Notes under the pieces: generated by a model | The model's input: only the letters and a program-made list of their open reading frames with translations | What the model was told of the DNA's origin: nothing | Database searches by the model: none | Source of the DNA: Rhodococcus opacus | GTDB taxonomy: Bacteria > Actinomycetota > Actinomycetes > Mycobacteriales > Mycobacteriaceae | Assembly: GCF_012396235.1 (NCBI RefSeq) | Contig: NZ_JAAXPA010000009.1 | Location: 186,001-250,000, forward strand | DNA length: 64,000 bases | Direction: 5' to 3' | Translations under genes and position numbers: made by a program | In this document: positions 18,543-27,398 of the stretch, one piece after another | Layout of the letters: each line of letters starts with the position of its first letter | How positions within the stretch are numbered: position 1 is the first letter of the stretch

Positions 18543-19168
18543 CGCGCAGCGCCGAGGATGAAGTCGCGGACCACCGCGGTCACGGTCGCGTGGACCTTCT
18601 CGTGGAGCAGGTCGTGTCCGGCGTCGTCGAACTCCCGGAATTCGAGGCCTCGTATCCCCGCCGCCCAGTCCCGGACGGGGTCGATCGGTGCGATGCGGTC
18701 GTCCACGCCGTGGACCGCGAGCAGCGGTATCCCGAGTGATTCGAGCGCATCCGCCGTCTGCTGCACGGCTGCGGTCTTCGGTGTCCCGCACAGAATCGCG
18801 CACCGGAAACCGGCGTCACCGGACGCGAGAAGTTCCATCGAGACCGCGGCACCGAGCGAATGCCCCATGAGCACGAGCGGAACATCCGGTGCGTGCCTGC
18901 CGGCGAGGCCGGTGAGAAGCGCGGCGTCCTCCGCCAGGTCCGCCACGGATCCCGGATGGTCGCCTTCGGACAGTCCGTGACCGGCCTGGTCGATTCCCCA
19001 CACCCCGATTCCGGCGGGCGTGAGTCCGCGCGCGAACCGGTGGTAATGACCCGTGTGCTGCCCCATGCCATGGAGAAACACCAGCTGCGCGGCGGGTCCT
19101 CCCACCGCGCTCCAGTGCCGGTAGTGGACTCGTCCGGAGTGGCCGTCGAAGAAGGGCATGGCTGCCAT
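18536..19168 (-). CDS. alpha/beta hydrolase, monoacylglycerol-lipase-like
   Basis: A 210-residue serine hydrolase of the lysophospholipase/monoacylglycerol lipase type. Oxyanion region FLHGMGQHTGHYHRF, nucleophile elbow GHSLG in LVLMGHSLGAAVSM, Asp in VDDRIAP and His in DAGHDLLHE complete the triad. The opening GHSGRVHYRHW is the usual Hydrolase_4 strand. ATG 19168 (MAAMPFF) is chosen; ATG 19159 is an in-frame alternative. It is shorter than typical family members (about 270), with the lid region reduced. It is divergent from the nuclease-helicase gene. Confidence 0.87.
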   Translation of the reverse strand: MAAMPFFDGHSGRVHYRHWSAVGGPAAQLVFLHGMGQHTGHYHRFARGLTPAGIGVWGIDQAGHGLSEGDHPGSVADLAEDAALLTGLAGRHAPDVPLVLMGHSLGAAVSMELLASGDAGFRCAILCGTPKTAAVQQTADALESLGIPLLAVHGVDDRIAPIDPVRDWAAGIRGLEFREFDDAGHDLLHEKVHATVTAVVRDFILGAARP

Positions 19169-19237
19169 TCTGGCTCTGTCGCACCCCGATGGCACAATCG
19201 GCCGGGTGAACTCACCGGCAGAACTGGGGACGTAGCT

Positions 19238-22200
19238 GTGTTCCTCCTCGACGACACCATCGTCTACAGCGCCAGCGACCTCTCCGCGGCCGCCACCTGC
19301 GAGTTCGCGTTGCTGCGCCGGTTGGACGCCACGCTCGGGCTCGCCGGGGCCGGTTCCGCCACCATGTCCGTCGACGACGACCCCATGCTGAAACGGACGT
19401 CGAGCCTGGGCGATGCTCACGAACATCGCCGGCTCGAGCAGTTCCGCGCCGAGTACGGCGACGGGGTGGTCACGATGGACCGTCCCGAGTACACCGCGGT
19501 GGGACTGTTCGAGGCGAACCTGGCCACCGTGGAGGCGATCCGCGGCGGCGCCGACGTCGTGTACCAGGGGACGTTCTTCGACGGCCGCTTCCTGGGTTTC
19601 TGCGATTTCCTCGTTCGCGACGGCGACACGTATGCCGTCCACGACACCAAACTGTCCCGGCACGCGAAGGTGTCGGCCCTGCTCCAGCTCGCCGCGTACG
19701 CGGAAGCACTGGCCGACAACGGGATCCCGACCTCACCGGACGTCCACCTGCTGCTCGGCGACGACAGCGACTCGGCGCACTCGCTCGGCGACATCGTTCC
19801 CGTGTACTCCGCGCGACGCTCCTCGCTCGAGCGAATTCTCGACGAGCACCGCGACGAGCAGTCCCTCGCGGAGTGGGGCGACCCCCGGTACACGGCGTGC
19901 GGCCGGTGCGACACGTGCACCCCGGAGGTGGAGCAGCACCGCGACCTCCTGCTGGTGGCCGGAATGCGCACGACGCAGCGGAGCCGGCTGATCGCGGCCG
20001 GGATCGGCACTCTCGACGCCCTCGTCGCGCATACGGGCAGCGTCGAGGGCCTGCCCGAGCGCACCCTGGAATCGCTTCGCGCGCAGGCCGCCCTGCAGTT
20101 GCGCCAAGAGTCCTCGGGCACCCCCGAGTTCCAGGTGTACGCCCCGCAGGCGCTGGGCGGGCTGCCGGAACCGGACGACGGCGACATCTTCTTCGACTTC
20201 GAGGGAGACCCGCTCTGGGCCGAGAACGGATCCACGGACTGGGGTCTCGAATACCTCTTCGGCGTGGTCGAGGGTCCCGCCGACGCCGCCGTGTTCCGGC
20301 CGTTCTGGGCACACGACCGCGCCGAGGAGCGGCAGGCACTCGTCGACTTCCTCGACTACGTGACCACGCGTCGTCAGCAGTATCCGAACATGCACATCTA
20401 CCACTACGCCGCGTACGAGAAGTCGGCGCTGCTGCGGCTGGCGGGACGGCACGGCGTCGGCGAGGAGACCGTCGACACCCTGCTGCGCGACAACGTCCTC
20501 GTCGATCTGTATCCGGTGGTGCGCGGGTGCCTGCGCATCGGCGAACGGTCCTACAGCATCAAGAAGCTCGAACCGCTGTACATGCCGGAGCAGCCGCGCG
20601 ACGGCGACGTCACCAACGCCGCCGCATCGGTGGTCGCGTACGCCGACTACTGCGATCACCGCGACAACGGCCGGGAGGACGAGGCACGCGCGCTGCTGCA
20701 GGGCATCGCCGACTACAACGAGTACGACTGCGATTCCACGCTGCGGCTGCGCGACTGGCTGATCGGGCAGGCGGAGACCCACGGCGTCGCCCTCCGGCCG
20801 CCCGGCGACGGGCCCACCCCGGTGACCGAGGAATGCACCCCCACGGAGGCGGCGTTACGCGAGTTCGCCGGGCACGGACCGAGCGAGCACCGGGAACACG
20901 ACCAGCAGGCGGCCGCGCTCATGGCGGCGGCGGTCGGCTATCACCGCCGTGAGCGGAAACCGTTCTGGTGGGCGCACTTCGACCGGCTGGTCGTGCCGCA
21001 CGACGAACTGTCGGACATCCGGGACGTTCTGGTGGTGTCGTCCGCGGTCGTCGAGGAGAACTGGCACAAGAGCAGCCCGCGGCAGCGCAAGCTGCGCCGG
21101 CGACTTCAGCTCACCGGCCGTTTCGGGACCGGGAGCACGGTGGGGCCCAAGACCACGATGTACGCGCTGTACGACACCCCTGCACCCGAGGCGGTCGCGG
21201 GCGACAATCCGCAGCAACGGGGAACGTGCACGGTCAACGTGCTCGACGTCGGGAAGGACGGCCGCCGCCGCGACGTGGTGATCGTCGAGGAACTCCTGAA
21301 CGGCGAGGAGTACGTGCAACTTCCGACGGCGATCACCCCCGGGCCGCCGATCACGACCGACCGGATCGAATCGTCCATCGCGGTGGCCGCGGACGGCATG
21401 TGCTCGCCGCTGCCGGCCCTCCCGCTGTGCGCGTCGGTGGACATCCTGCGGCGGTCCGACCCGCGCACCCGGAGCGGGAATCCGCTCCCACCCGTCGACG
21501 GCACGGATTACGCGGGCGCGATCACCGCGGCACTACTCGACCTCGACGACTCGTACGTCGCGGTGCAGGGGCCTCCCGGCACCGGCAAGACGTACACCGG
21601 GGCCCGGGTGATCAAGGCGCTCGTCGAGCAGCACCACTGGCGGATCGGCGTAGTCGCACAGTCGCATTCGGTGATCGAGAACATGCTCGGCGGCGTCGTG
21701 AAGGCCGGGCTCCCCGCCGAACTCGTCGCGAAGAAGGACGGGCGGCATCGCGCCGCGACGTGGACCGACATCAGCTCCAACGACTACCCCGGCTTCATCG
21801 ACCAGGCCGAGGGAACGGGCTGCGTGATCGGCGGGACCGCATGGGACTTCGCGAACACCGACCGGGTTCCGCCGGGCAGCCTCGATCTGCTGGTCATCGA
21901 CGAGGCCGGGCAGTTCGCTCTCGCCAACACCATCGCGGTGGGCGGCGCGGCCCGCAATCTCCTGCTTCTCGGCGATCCTCAGCAACTTCCGCAGGTCAGC
22001 CAGGGCACCCACCCGGAACCGGTGGACGCGTCGGCCCTCGGGTGGCTCGCCGAGGGGCACGGGGCGCTGCCCGCGAGCCGGGGATATTTCCTCGAACGCA
22101 CGTGGCGGATGCACCCGGAACTGTGCGCGCCCGTATCGACACTGTCCTACGACGGCAAGCTGCGTTCACAGGAATCGGCCAGTGCCGCACGACGACTCGA

Positions 22201-22705
22201 CGGCATGGAACCGGGCGTGCACACCGTCTTCGTCGACCACCAGGGCAACGCCACCCAATCCCCCGAGGAGTCGCGGGAGGTGGTCAACCGGATCACGAAG
22301 CTGCTCGGTTCCGGCTGGACCGACCCCAGCGAGTTCGAGGGCACCCGCCCACTCGGCGAGTCCGACATCCTGGTCGTGGCGCCGTACAACGCGCAGGTCG
22401 GGTTGATCGAACGCGATCTGGCCGCGGTCGGCCTCGACAAGGTCGAGGTGGGTACGGTCGACAAGTTCCAGGGGCGGGAGGCGGCCGTCGCCATCGTGTC
22501 GATGACCGCGTCGGCGATCGAGGACGTGCCGCGCGGCATGTCGTTCCTGCTGTCGCGGAACCGGATGAACGTGGCGGTGTCCCGCGGCAAGTGGGCTGCG
22601 ATCATCATCCGGTCGGAATCGCTGACGCGGTACATGCCGAGCACCCCGGAAGGTCTGACCGAGCTGGGTGCCTTCATGCGGCTCACCGGTCAGCCGAAGC
22701 ACTGA
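19238..22705 (+). CDS. RecB-like nuclease / RNase H-like / superfamily 1 helicase fusion
   Basis: A 1155-residue three-part enzyme predicted to cut and unwind nucleic acid. Residues 1-290 are a TM0106-type RecB-like nuclease: the motif VVYQGTFFDGRFLGFCDFLV, then DTYAVHDTKLSRHAK and QLAAYAEAL (the Q-x-x-x-Y motif), and a cysteine set (TCEF near residue 27 with CGRCDTC near 225) like the Fe-S cluster arrangement of Cas4/AddB. Residues about 310-520 hold an RNase H-like exonuclease core (FFDFEGDP, YHYAAYEKSALL, YNEYDCDST). Residues about 740-1155 are a Dna2/UPF1-like helicase with GPPGTGKT (about 778), DEAGQF (about 887) and a C-terminal VDKFQGREA motif. GTG 19238 is the start; the frame upstream to 18860 is antisense to the hydrolase. 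Its role in repair, RNA turnover or defence is unknown. Confidence 0.88.
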   Translation: MFLLDDTIVYSASDLSAAATCEFALLRRLDATLGLAGAGSATMSVDDDPMLKRTSSLGDAHEHRRLEQFRAEYGDGVVTMDRPEYTAVGLFEANLATVEAIRGGADVVYQGTFFDGRFLGFCDFLVRDGDTYAVHDTKLSRHAKVSALLQLAAYAEALADNGIPTSPDVHLLLGDDSDSAHSLGDIVPVYSARRSSLERILDEHRDEQSLAEWGDPRYTACGRCDTCTPEVEQHRDLLLVAGMRTTQRSRLIAAGIGTLDALVAHTGSVEGLPERTLESLRAQAALQLRQESSGTPEFQVYAPQALGGLPEPDDGDIFFDFEGDPLWAENGSTDWGLEYLFGVVEGPADAAVFRPFWAHDRAEERQALVDFLDYVTTRRQQYPNMHIYHYAAYEKSALLRLAGRHGVGEETVDTLLRDNVLVDLYPVVRGCLRIGERSYSIKKLEPLYMPEQPRDGDVTNAAASVVAYADYCDHRDNGREDEARALLQGIADYNEYDCDSTLRLRDWLIGQAETHGVALRPPGDGPTPVTEECTPTEAALREFAGHGPSEHREHDQQAAALMAAAVGYHRRERKPFWWAHFDRLVVPHDELSDIRDVLVVSSAVVEENWHKSSPRQRKLRRRLQLTGRFGTGSTVGPKTTMYALYDTPAPEAVAGDNPQQRGTCTVNVLDVGKDGRRRDVVIVEELLNGEEYVQLPTAITPGPPITTDRIESSIAVAADGMCSPLPALPLCASVDILRRSDPRTRSGNPLPPVDGTDYAGAITAALLDLDDSYVAVQGPPGTGKTYTGARVIKALVEQHHWRIGVVAQSHSVIENMLGGVVKAGLPAELVAKKDGRHRAATWTDISSNDYPGFIDQAEGTGCVIGGTAWDFANTDRVPPGSLDLLVIDEAGQFALANTIAVGGAARNLLLLGDPQQLPQVSQGTHPEPVDASALGWLAEGHGALPASRGYFLERTWRMHPELCAPVSTLSYDGKLRSQESASAARRLDGMEPGVHTVFVDHQGNATQSPEESREVVNRITKLLGSGWTDPSEFEGTRPLGESDILVVAPYNAQVGLIERDLAAVGLDKVEVGTVDKFQGREAAVAIVSMTASAIEDVPRGMSFLLSRNRMNVAVSRGKWAAIIIRSESLTRYMPSTPEGLTELGAFMRLTGQPKH

Positions 22706-23889
22706 CCTTCGCCGCGGTAGGTGGGCACCACGGTGCGGGAGCCGTCCGACTCGACGAGGTGCACCTCGGTGAACCGCTCGCACAGCTCGCCGGCCTTCGC
22801 GTGCCGGAACCACACCCGGTCGCCGATGCCGAGATCCGCTGCCGCCTTTCCGGTCACCGGGGTCTGGACCTCACCTGCGCCCTCGTTGCGCAGTAGCTTC
22901 AGCCGCGGCGGCCACACCGGCGTGGGCACGCGACTGCCCCCGGCGGGACCGGAGGCGATGTAGCCGCCGCCGAACAGCGTCGCGATGCCGGGTGCCGGCC
23001 GCCGGACCGTCGACAGGGCGAAGTACAGCGACGGGTGCGGACGGAACGCGCGGTACTTGTCGAAGAGCGTCGGGACGTACAGACCGGAGCCGGCTGTCAC
23101 CTCCGTCACGACCGGGTCCGCGGAGCTCACCTCCACCGAGCCGGTGCCCCCGCTGTTGACGATCTCGAGCACCCCGACCTCCGACTGCACGGCGTTCACC
23201 ACGGCAGCGCGACGGGTCGCGAGTTCTTTCGCGGACGCCCGCTTCATCCAGCCGATCGGCGGACTGGAGTCGGGCAGACCCGCGATCTGCGCTTCGTAGA
23301 ACATGACACCGACGACGGCGAATCCCCGCCCCGCGGCGCGCTTCGCGAACGCGGCGACGGCGGACGGTTCGCGGAGCGGGGAACGGCGCACCCCGATGTG
23401 GACCGGCCCGAGCCGCAACGAGGCGTCGACGTCGATGCACAGCCGGGCCGGGAGGGACGTGGTGCCTGCCGCGGCGAGAACGAAGTCGAGGTGGTCGTCG
23501 CTGTCGACCATCAACGTGATCCTGTTCAGCAGTTCGGGATCGGCCGCGAGTTCTGCGAGTGCCCCGCGGTCGGCCGTCGGGTAGCCCATCAGGATGTCGT
23601 CCGCGCCGTGCCGGGCGAGCCAGATCGCCTCGCGCAGCGAATACGCCATGATCCCGCGGAACCCGCCGGCCCCGGTGAGATTCTCCCCCAGTGCGACCTG
23701 GAGTACCGCGCGGCAGCGGACGGATTTGCTGGCGACGCGGACGGGGGTGCCGCCCGCACGCAGCACCAGGTCGGCGGCGTTGGCGCGCAGCGTGGTCAGG
23801 TCGAGTGCGGCCAACGGCGGGTCGACCTCGGTCGTCGAGGCGATGAGACGGTCGAGCGTGGGCGTCACAGTTCGTCCAATCTTCTCCAT
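22690..23889 (-). CDS. PLP-dependent amino-acid deaminase/aldolase (alanine racemase N-terminal fold)
   Basis: A 399-residue fold-type III PLP protein related to D-threonine aldolase/D-serine dehydratase-like deaminases. The N-terminal barrel opens with LAALDLTTLRANAADLVLRA and the PLP lysine is probably that of RVASKSVRC. The C-terminal beta domain closes with DRVWFRHAKAGELCERF and HLVESDG. Substrate unknown. ATG 23889 is chosen because the operator at 23918-23933 lies upstream of it; ATG 23913 and GTG 23868 are alternatives. The 3' end overlaps the convergent nuclease-helicase gene by 16 bp. It is downstream of and likely repressed by the TetR gene. Confidence 0.85.
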   Translation of the reverse strand: MEKIGRTVTPTLDRLIASTTEVDPPLAALDLTTLRANAADLVLRAGGTPVRVASKSVRCRAVLQVALGENLTGAGGFRGIMAYSLREAIWLARHGADDILMGYPTADRGALAELAADPELLNRITLMVDSDDHLDFVLAAAGTTSLPARLCIDVDASLRLGPVHIGVRRSPLREPSAVAAFAKRAAGRGFAVVGVMFYEAQIAGLPDSSPPIGWMKRASAKELATRRAAVVNAVQSEVGVLEIVNSGGTGSVEVSSADPVVTEVTAGSGLYVPTLFDKYRAFRPHPSLYFALSTVRRPAPGIATLFGGGYIASGPAGGSRVPTPVWPPRLKLLRNEGAGEVQTPVTGKAAADLGIGDRVWFRHAKAGELCERFTEVHLVESDGSRTVVPTYRGEGQCFG

Positions 23890-23917
23890 CGGTCTGCGAC
23901 GCCAGTCAACCATCGAG

Positions 23918-23933
23918 TTGGACGATTGTCCAG
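23918..23933. promoter_or_regulatory. predicted TetR operator, copy 1
   Basis: TTGGACGATTGTCCAG contains TGGAC/GTCCA arms and shares TGGACGA-N2-GTCCAG with the site at 24663. It is 28 bases before the start of the PLP deaminase-like gene, in the 59-bp gap following the TetR gene. A further half-site, TTGGACG on the minus strand, lies just inside the gene. Confidence 0.55.
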
Positions 23934-23948
23934 ATCAAACGGGCCCGC

Positions 23949-24593
23949 TCAGGCCTGCTCGACCGCCTTCGACGCGATCACGTGCACCATGTCGTCCAGC
24001 GCCGCGATCATCGCCTCACTGTCGCGGTCGACCAGCCACCGCAGCACGAGCCCGTCCAGGATGGCCAGCCCGAACCGCGCGATCGCCTCGACCGGGGTGG
24101 CCCAGCCGACTTCGGCGATGCGGGCGCACTCGGCGAGGAACTCGATCGCCTCCTCGTCCATGGTCCGATACTGCTGACCGGCGATGTCGCCGGCCCGCTC
24201 GCTCCCGGACGCCCGGTGCCGCAACGCCTGCGCGGTGATCTCGTACGTCAGCAACTGGCGGTCCGGGGTGGCCTCGATGATCGGCCACATTCCGCTGATC
24301 CCGATGTGGAGGAGTTCGCGCAGACCGTCGATCCCGCGCAGGTCCGGCGCGTGCCGAACCTGACCGAACGCCAGTCGCATCGACGCGCTGAGCTGCAGAA
24401 CCAGGCTCTCGCCCATCGCCGCGAGGAGCTCCTCCTTGCTCTCGAAGCAGTAGTGCACCACCCCGAGCGAGACGCCCGCCTCCTCCGCCACGGCACGCAC
24501 CGTGACCGACGCGACGCCGCGCTGCTCCGCGATGGCGAGCGCCGACTCGACGAGTTGGGCACGACGTTCATCCGCAGGAAGCCTGTTCAGCAT
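23949..24593 (-). CDS. TetR-family transcriptional repressor
   Basis: A 214-residue one-component repressor. The N-terminal helix-turn-helix spans about residues 10-55 with the typical VTVRAVAEEAGVSLGVVHYCF and recognition helix, followed by ESKEELLAAM. The C-terminal domain (FGLAILDGLVLRWLVDRD) is the usual dimerisation/ligand domain; the ligand is unknown. It is divergent from the flavin oxidase at 24695 and followed on its own strand by the PLP protein. Two nearly identical palindromes, one before each of those genes, are its probable binding sites. Confidence 0.92.
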   Translation of the reverse strand: MLNRLPADERRAQLVESALAIAEQRGVASVTVRAVAEEAGVSLGVVHYCFESKEELLAAMGESLVLQLSASMRLAFGQVRHAPDLRGIDGLRELLHIGISGMWPIIEATPDRQLLTYEITAQALRHRASGSERAGDIAGQQYRTMDEEAIEFLAECARIAEVGWATPVEAIARFGLAILDGLVLRWLVDRDSEAMIAALDDMVHVIASKAVEQA

Positions 24594-24662
24594 CCTCTGA
24601 TCGTAGAACCTGCGGGAGCCTCGCCTGTGACCAACACGGACGCCCGACCAACCCGCCATTTG

Positions 24663-24680
24663 CCTGGACGAGCGTCCAGG
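24663..24680. promoter_or_regulatory. predicted TetR operator, copy 2
   Basis: CCTGGACGAGCGTCCAGG has perfect 8-bp arms with a 2-bp centre and ends 14 bases before the ATG at 24695. It lies in the divergent gap between the TetR gene and the flavin oxidase, where it can control both. Confidence 0.65.
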
Positions 24681-24694
24681 TTCATGATGGGCGA

Positions 24695-26011
24695 ATGGCA
24701 CAGGACACATGGCGCAACTGGGCGGGCACCGAGACGGCGAACCCGCTGCGCTTCGCGACACCGCGCTCGGTGGAGGAACTCAGCGCGCTCGTCTGCGGTG
24801 CCGCGGAGCACGGACAGCGGGTCAAGGCCGTGGGGTCGGGGCACTCCTTCACCGGGGTCGCCGTCACCGACGGGATCCTCGTCAGCCTCGACGCCCTCAC
24901 CGGGATCGAATCCGTCACCCTCGACGAACCGGCGGGCGCCCTCGTCACCGTCCTCGCCGGCACGCGGCTGCACGACCTGAGCGAGCAACTGTGGCACCGT
25001 GGCCTGGCGATGATCAACCTGGGCGACATCGACGTGCAGTCCATCGCGGGTGCGCTGTCCACCGGAACCCACGGCACCGGAGCGCGTTTCGGAGGTCTCG
25101 CCACTCAGGTCCGCGCCCTGCAGGTGGTGCTGGCGGACGGCTCGGTGGCCGACTGCTCCCCCACCGAGAACCCCGAACTGTTCGAGGCAGCACGGCTGGG
25201 ACTCGGCGCCGTGGGCATCATCTCGAAGGTCACGATCCAGTGCGTGCCGCACTACGTGATGCACGCCGTCGAGAAGCCCGAGTCACTGGACGCCACCCTC
25301 GACCGGCTCGACCACGACCGCACCACGATCGACCACTTCGAGTTCTACTGGTTTCCGCACACCCGCCGCGTGCTGACGAAACGCAACACCCGGCTACCCG
25401 GTGACACCCCGGTCTCTCCCCTCCACCCGGTCCGCGCCTACGTCGACGACGAATTGCTCGCCAACGTCCTGTTCGAGGGCATCAACAGGGTCGCCGGCCT
25501 TGCGCCGACGACGATCCCGAAGATCAACCGGTTGTCGTCGCGCATGCTGAGCGCGCGCGAATTCACCGATCGCAGCTACCGCGTCTTCGCGTCGGAGCGC
25601 CGGGTCAAGTTCCGGGAGATGGAATACGCGGTTCCCACCGAGGCCCTCCCCGACACTCTCGCGGCCATCGACTCGTGGGTGGAGAAGTCCGGTTTCACGG
25701 TCGCGTTCCCCGTCGAGGTCCGGTTCGCCGCGGGCGACGACGTGTGGCTGTCGACGGCGAACGGTCGGGACACGGCGTACATCGCGGTGCACCAGTACCA
25801 TCGCCGCGATCACGAGCCGTACTTCTCCGCGGTCGAGGCCATCGCCCGGGAAGCGGACGGGCGACCGCACTGGGGCAAGATGCACGGCCGCACCGCCGAC
25901 GACTTGCGGCCCGCCTATCCGAACTTCGACGAGTTCGTCGCAGTGCGCGACAAGTACGACCCCGAGCGAATGTTCGGCAACGCGTACCTCCAGCAGGTCC
26001 TCGGTCGCTAA
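24695..26011 (+). CDS. FAD-linked sugar-lactone oxidase (L-gulono-1,4-lactone dehydrogenase-like)
   Basis: A 438-residue flavoenzyme of the vanillyl-alcohol-oxidase family, aldonolactone oxidase branch. The FAD domain includes VGSGHSFTGVAVTDG, where the His of GSGHS is the usual covalent-flavin residue, and GALSTGTHGTG. The C-terminal ALO domain includes FEFYWFPHTRRV and the characteristic GRPHWGKMHG. It probably oxidises a sugar lactone or alditol such as L-gulono- or L-galactono-lactone, or another polyol. The predicted TetR operator ends 14 bases upstream. The amidase homologue follows after 10 bases, so they are likely co-transcribed. Confidence 0.88.
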   Translation: MAQDTWRNWAGTETANPLRFATPRSVEELSALVCGAAEHGQRVKAVGSGHSFTGVAVTDGILVSLDALTGIESVTLDEPAGALVTVLAGTRLHDLSEQLWHRGLAMINLGDIDVQSIAGALSTGTHGTGARFGGLATQVRALQVVLADGSVADCSPTENPELFEAARLGLGAVGIISKVTIQCVPHYVMHAVEKPESLDATLDRLDHDRTTIDHFEFYWFPHTRRVLTKRNTRLPGDTPVSPLHPVRAYVDDELLANVLFEGINRVAGLAPTTIPKINRLSSRMLSAREFTDRSYRVFASERRVKFREMEYAVPTEALPDTLAAIDSWVEKSGFTVAFPVEVRFAAGDDVWLSTANGRDTAYIAVHQYHRRDHEPYFSAVEAIAREADGRPHWGKMHGRTADDLRPAYPNFDEFVAVRDKYDPERMFGNAYLQQVLGR

Positions 26012-26021
26012 CGTGAGCTAG

Positions 26022-27386
26022 GTGGCCCCCAGTCGATCTTTCGACCGTCGCGACTTCCTTCGCGTCGCGGGTGCCTCCGGGGCGGCGGCGCTCGGTGCCG
26101 TGATGCTCGGCGCGTGCGGGGAACGCCTGCACGACCCGGAGGTTCCGCCGCTTCCCGACGGCCTGTCCGCTCCGGGCGGCGGAGCGGTGTCCGAGTTCGT
26201 GCCCGTCGACAAGGCGACGTGGCGCGTGCAGGGGGATCCGCTGGTCGCGCCGACCGGTGACGGGCCCCTCGCCGGCAAGCGACTCGCCGTCACCGACCTG
26301 TACGCCGTTGCGGGACAGCAGATCGGTGCGGGCAGCGGACGGCGGCTCGCCGAGGCACCCGTCGAAACCGGTACCGCCGCAGTGGTGGCGCGCCTCCTCG
26401 GTCAGGGCGCCCGCGTCGTCGGCCTGGCGCAGACCGACGACCTCGGTTACGGGCATTCCGGCATCAACCAGCAGTTCGGTACGCCGCCCAACCCCCGCGC
26501 CGAGGACTGCCTGCCCGGCGGTGCGACCTCGGGTGCCGCGAGTGCAGTCGCGCAGGGTTCCGCCGACATCGGATTGGGTGTCGACACCACCGGTTCCGTC
26601 CGCATCCCCGCCTCGTATCAGGGCCTGTACGGCTTCGCGCCGTCCCGGGGCGCCGTCTCCACCGACGGGCTGTTTCCGCTGTCCCCCACGTTCGACACCC
26701 CCGCATGGGTCTGCGGCGACCTCGACACCCTCGTCGCGGTCTCCGGCGCGCTTCTCCCGCTCACGGCGGAGACCCCGTTCCGCAGCGCGCTCACCTCCGA
26801 CGGCATCAACGGCGTCGCCGAGGCGGGGGCGCTCGGCGCTGTGCGGCGCGCCCTCACCGCGTGGGAGAAGAGTTCCCTCCCCCGGCTGACGTGGACCGAC
26901 ACGGACATCGGCCGGCTTCCCGACTGGTACGACGCCGTCGTCGCCGTGCAGGGCTACGAGGCGTGGCGGCTGCACGGCGACTGGGTGAGCGGGGCGATGA
27001 CGTCGCTCGGCGACGAACCCGGCCGCAATTTCGCCGCCGCGAGCCGCATCTGGGAATCCACGTACGGCCGGAAACTGATCAAGCTCGCCGAGGCGTCGCA
27101 GACGATCACCGCGTACGTGGGCGACAGCCTGCTCCTGCTGCCCGCGACCTCCTCCACGGCCCCCGAGCGGACGAGCTACCCCAGCGGTGACCGGTTCCGG
27201 AACACGATGCGCGCCACCGGCATGCTCACCTGCCTCGCGAGCATCTCCGGACTGCCCAACGCGACCGTGCCGTTGCGCACCGACGACGGAGTTCCCGTCG
27301 GTCTCTGCCTGGTCGGCCCGCACGGCCGTGACCGCGACGTCCTGGCGGTCGTCGCGAGTCTCGGCGACACGGGGCTGATCGACTGA
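26022..27386 (+). CDS. amidase-signature lipoprotein lacking the catalytic lysine
   Basis: A 454-residue amidase-signature protein with an N-terminal twin-arginine motif (RRDFLRVAG) and lipobox LGAC (cysteine about residue 31), so it should be Tat-exported and lipid-anchored. The usual catalytic Lys of the VKD motif is Thr91 (AVTDLYAVAG), and the cis-Ser segment PGGSSG is PGGATSG with Ala168 and Thr169. The nucleophile-type Ser is retained at 192 in GVDTTGSVRIPA. The triad is therefore incomplete and amidase activity is unlikely by the normal route; a binding or structural role is possible. GTG 26022 is 10 bases after the flavin oxidase stop. Confidence 0.85.
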   Translation: MAPSRSFDRRDFLRVAGASGAAALGAVMLGACGERLHDPEVPPLPDGLSAPGGGAVSEFVPVDKATWRVQGDPLVAPTGDGPLAGKRLAVTDLYAVAGQQIGAGSGRRLAEAPVETGTAAVVARLLGQGARVVGLAQTDDLGYGHSGINQQFGTPPNPRAEDCLPGGATSGAASAVAQGSADIGLGVDTTGSVRIPASYQGLYGFAPSRGAVSTDGLFPLSPTFDTPAWVCGDLDTLVAVSGALLPLTAETPFRSALTSDGINGVAEAGALGAVRRALTAWEKSSLPRLTWTDTDIGRLPDWYDAVVAVQGYEAWRLHGDWVSGAMTSLGDEPGRNFAAASRIWESTYGRKLIKLAEASQTITAYVGDSLLLLPATSSTAPERTSYPSGDRFRNTMRATGMLTCLASISGLPNATVPLRTDDGVPVGLCLVGPHGRDRDVLAVVASLGDTGLID

Positions 27387-27398
27387 CGGCCGGAACCG

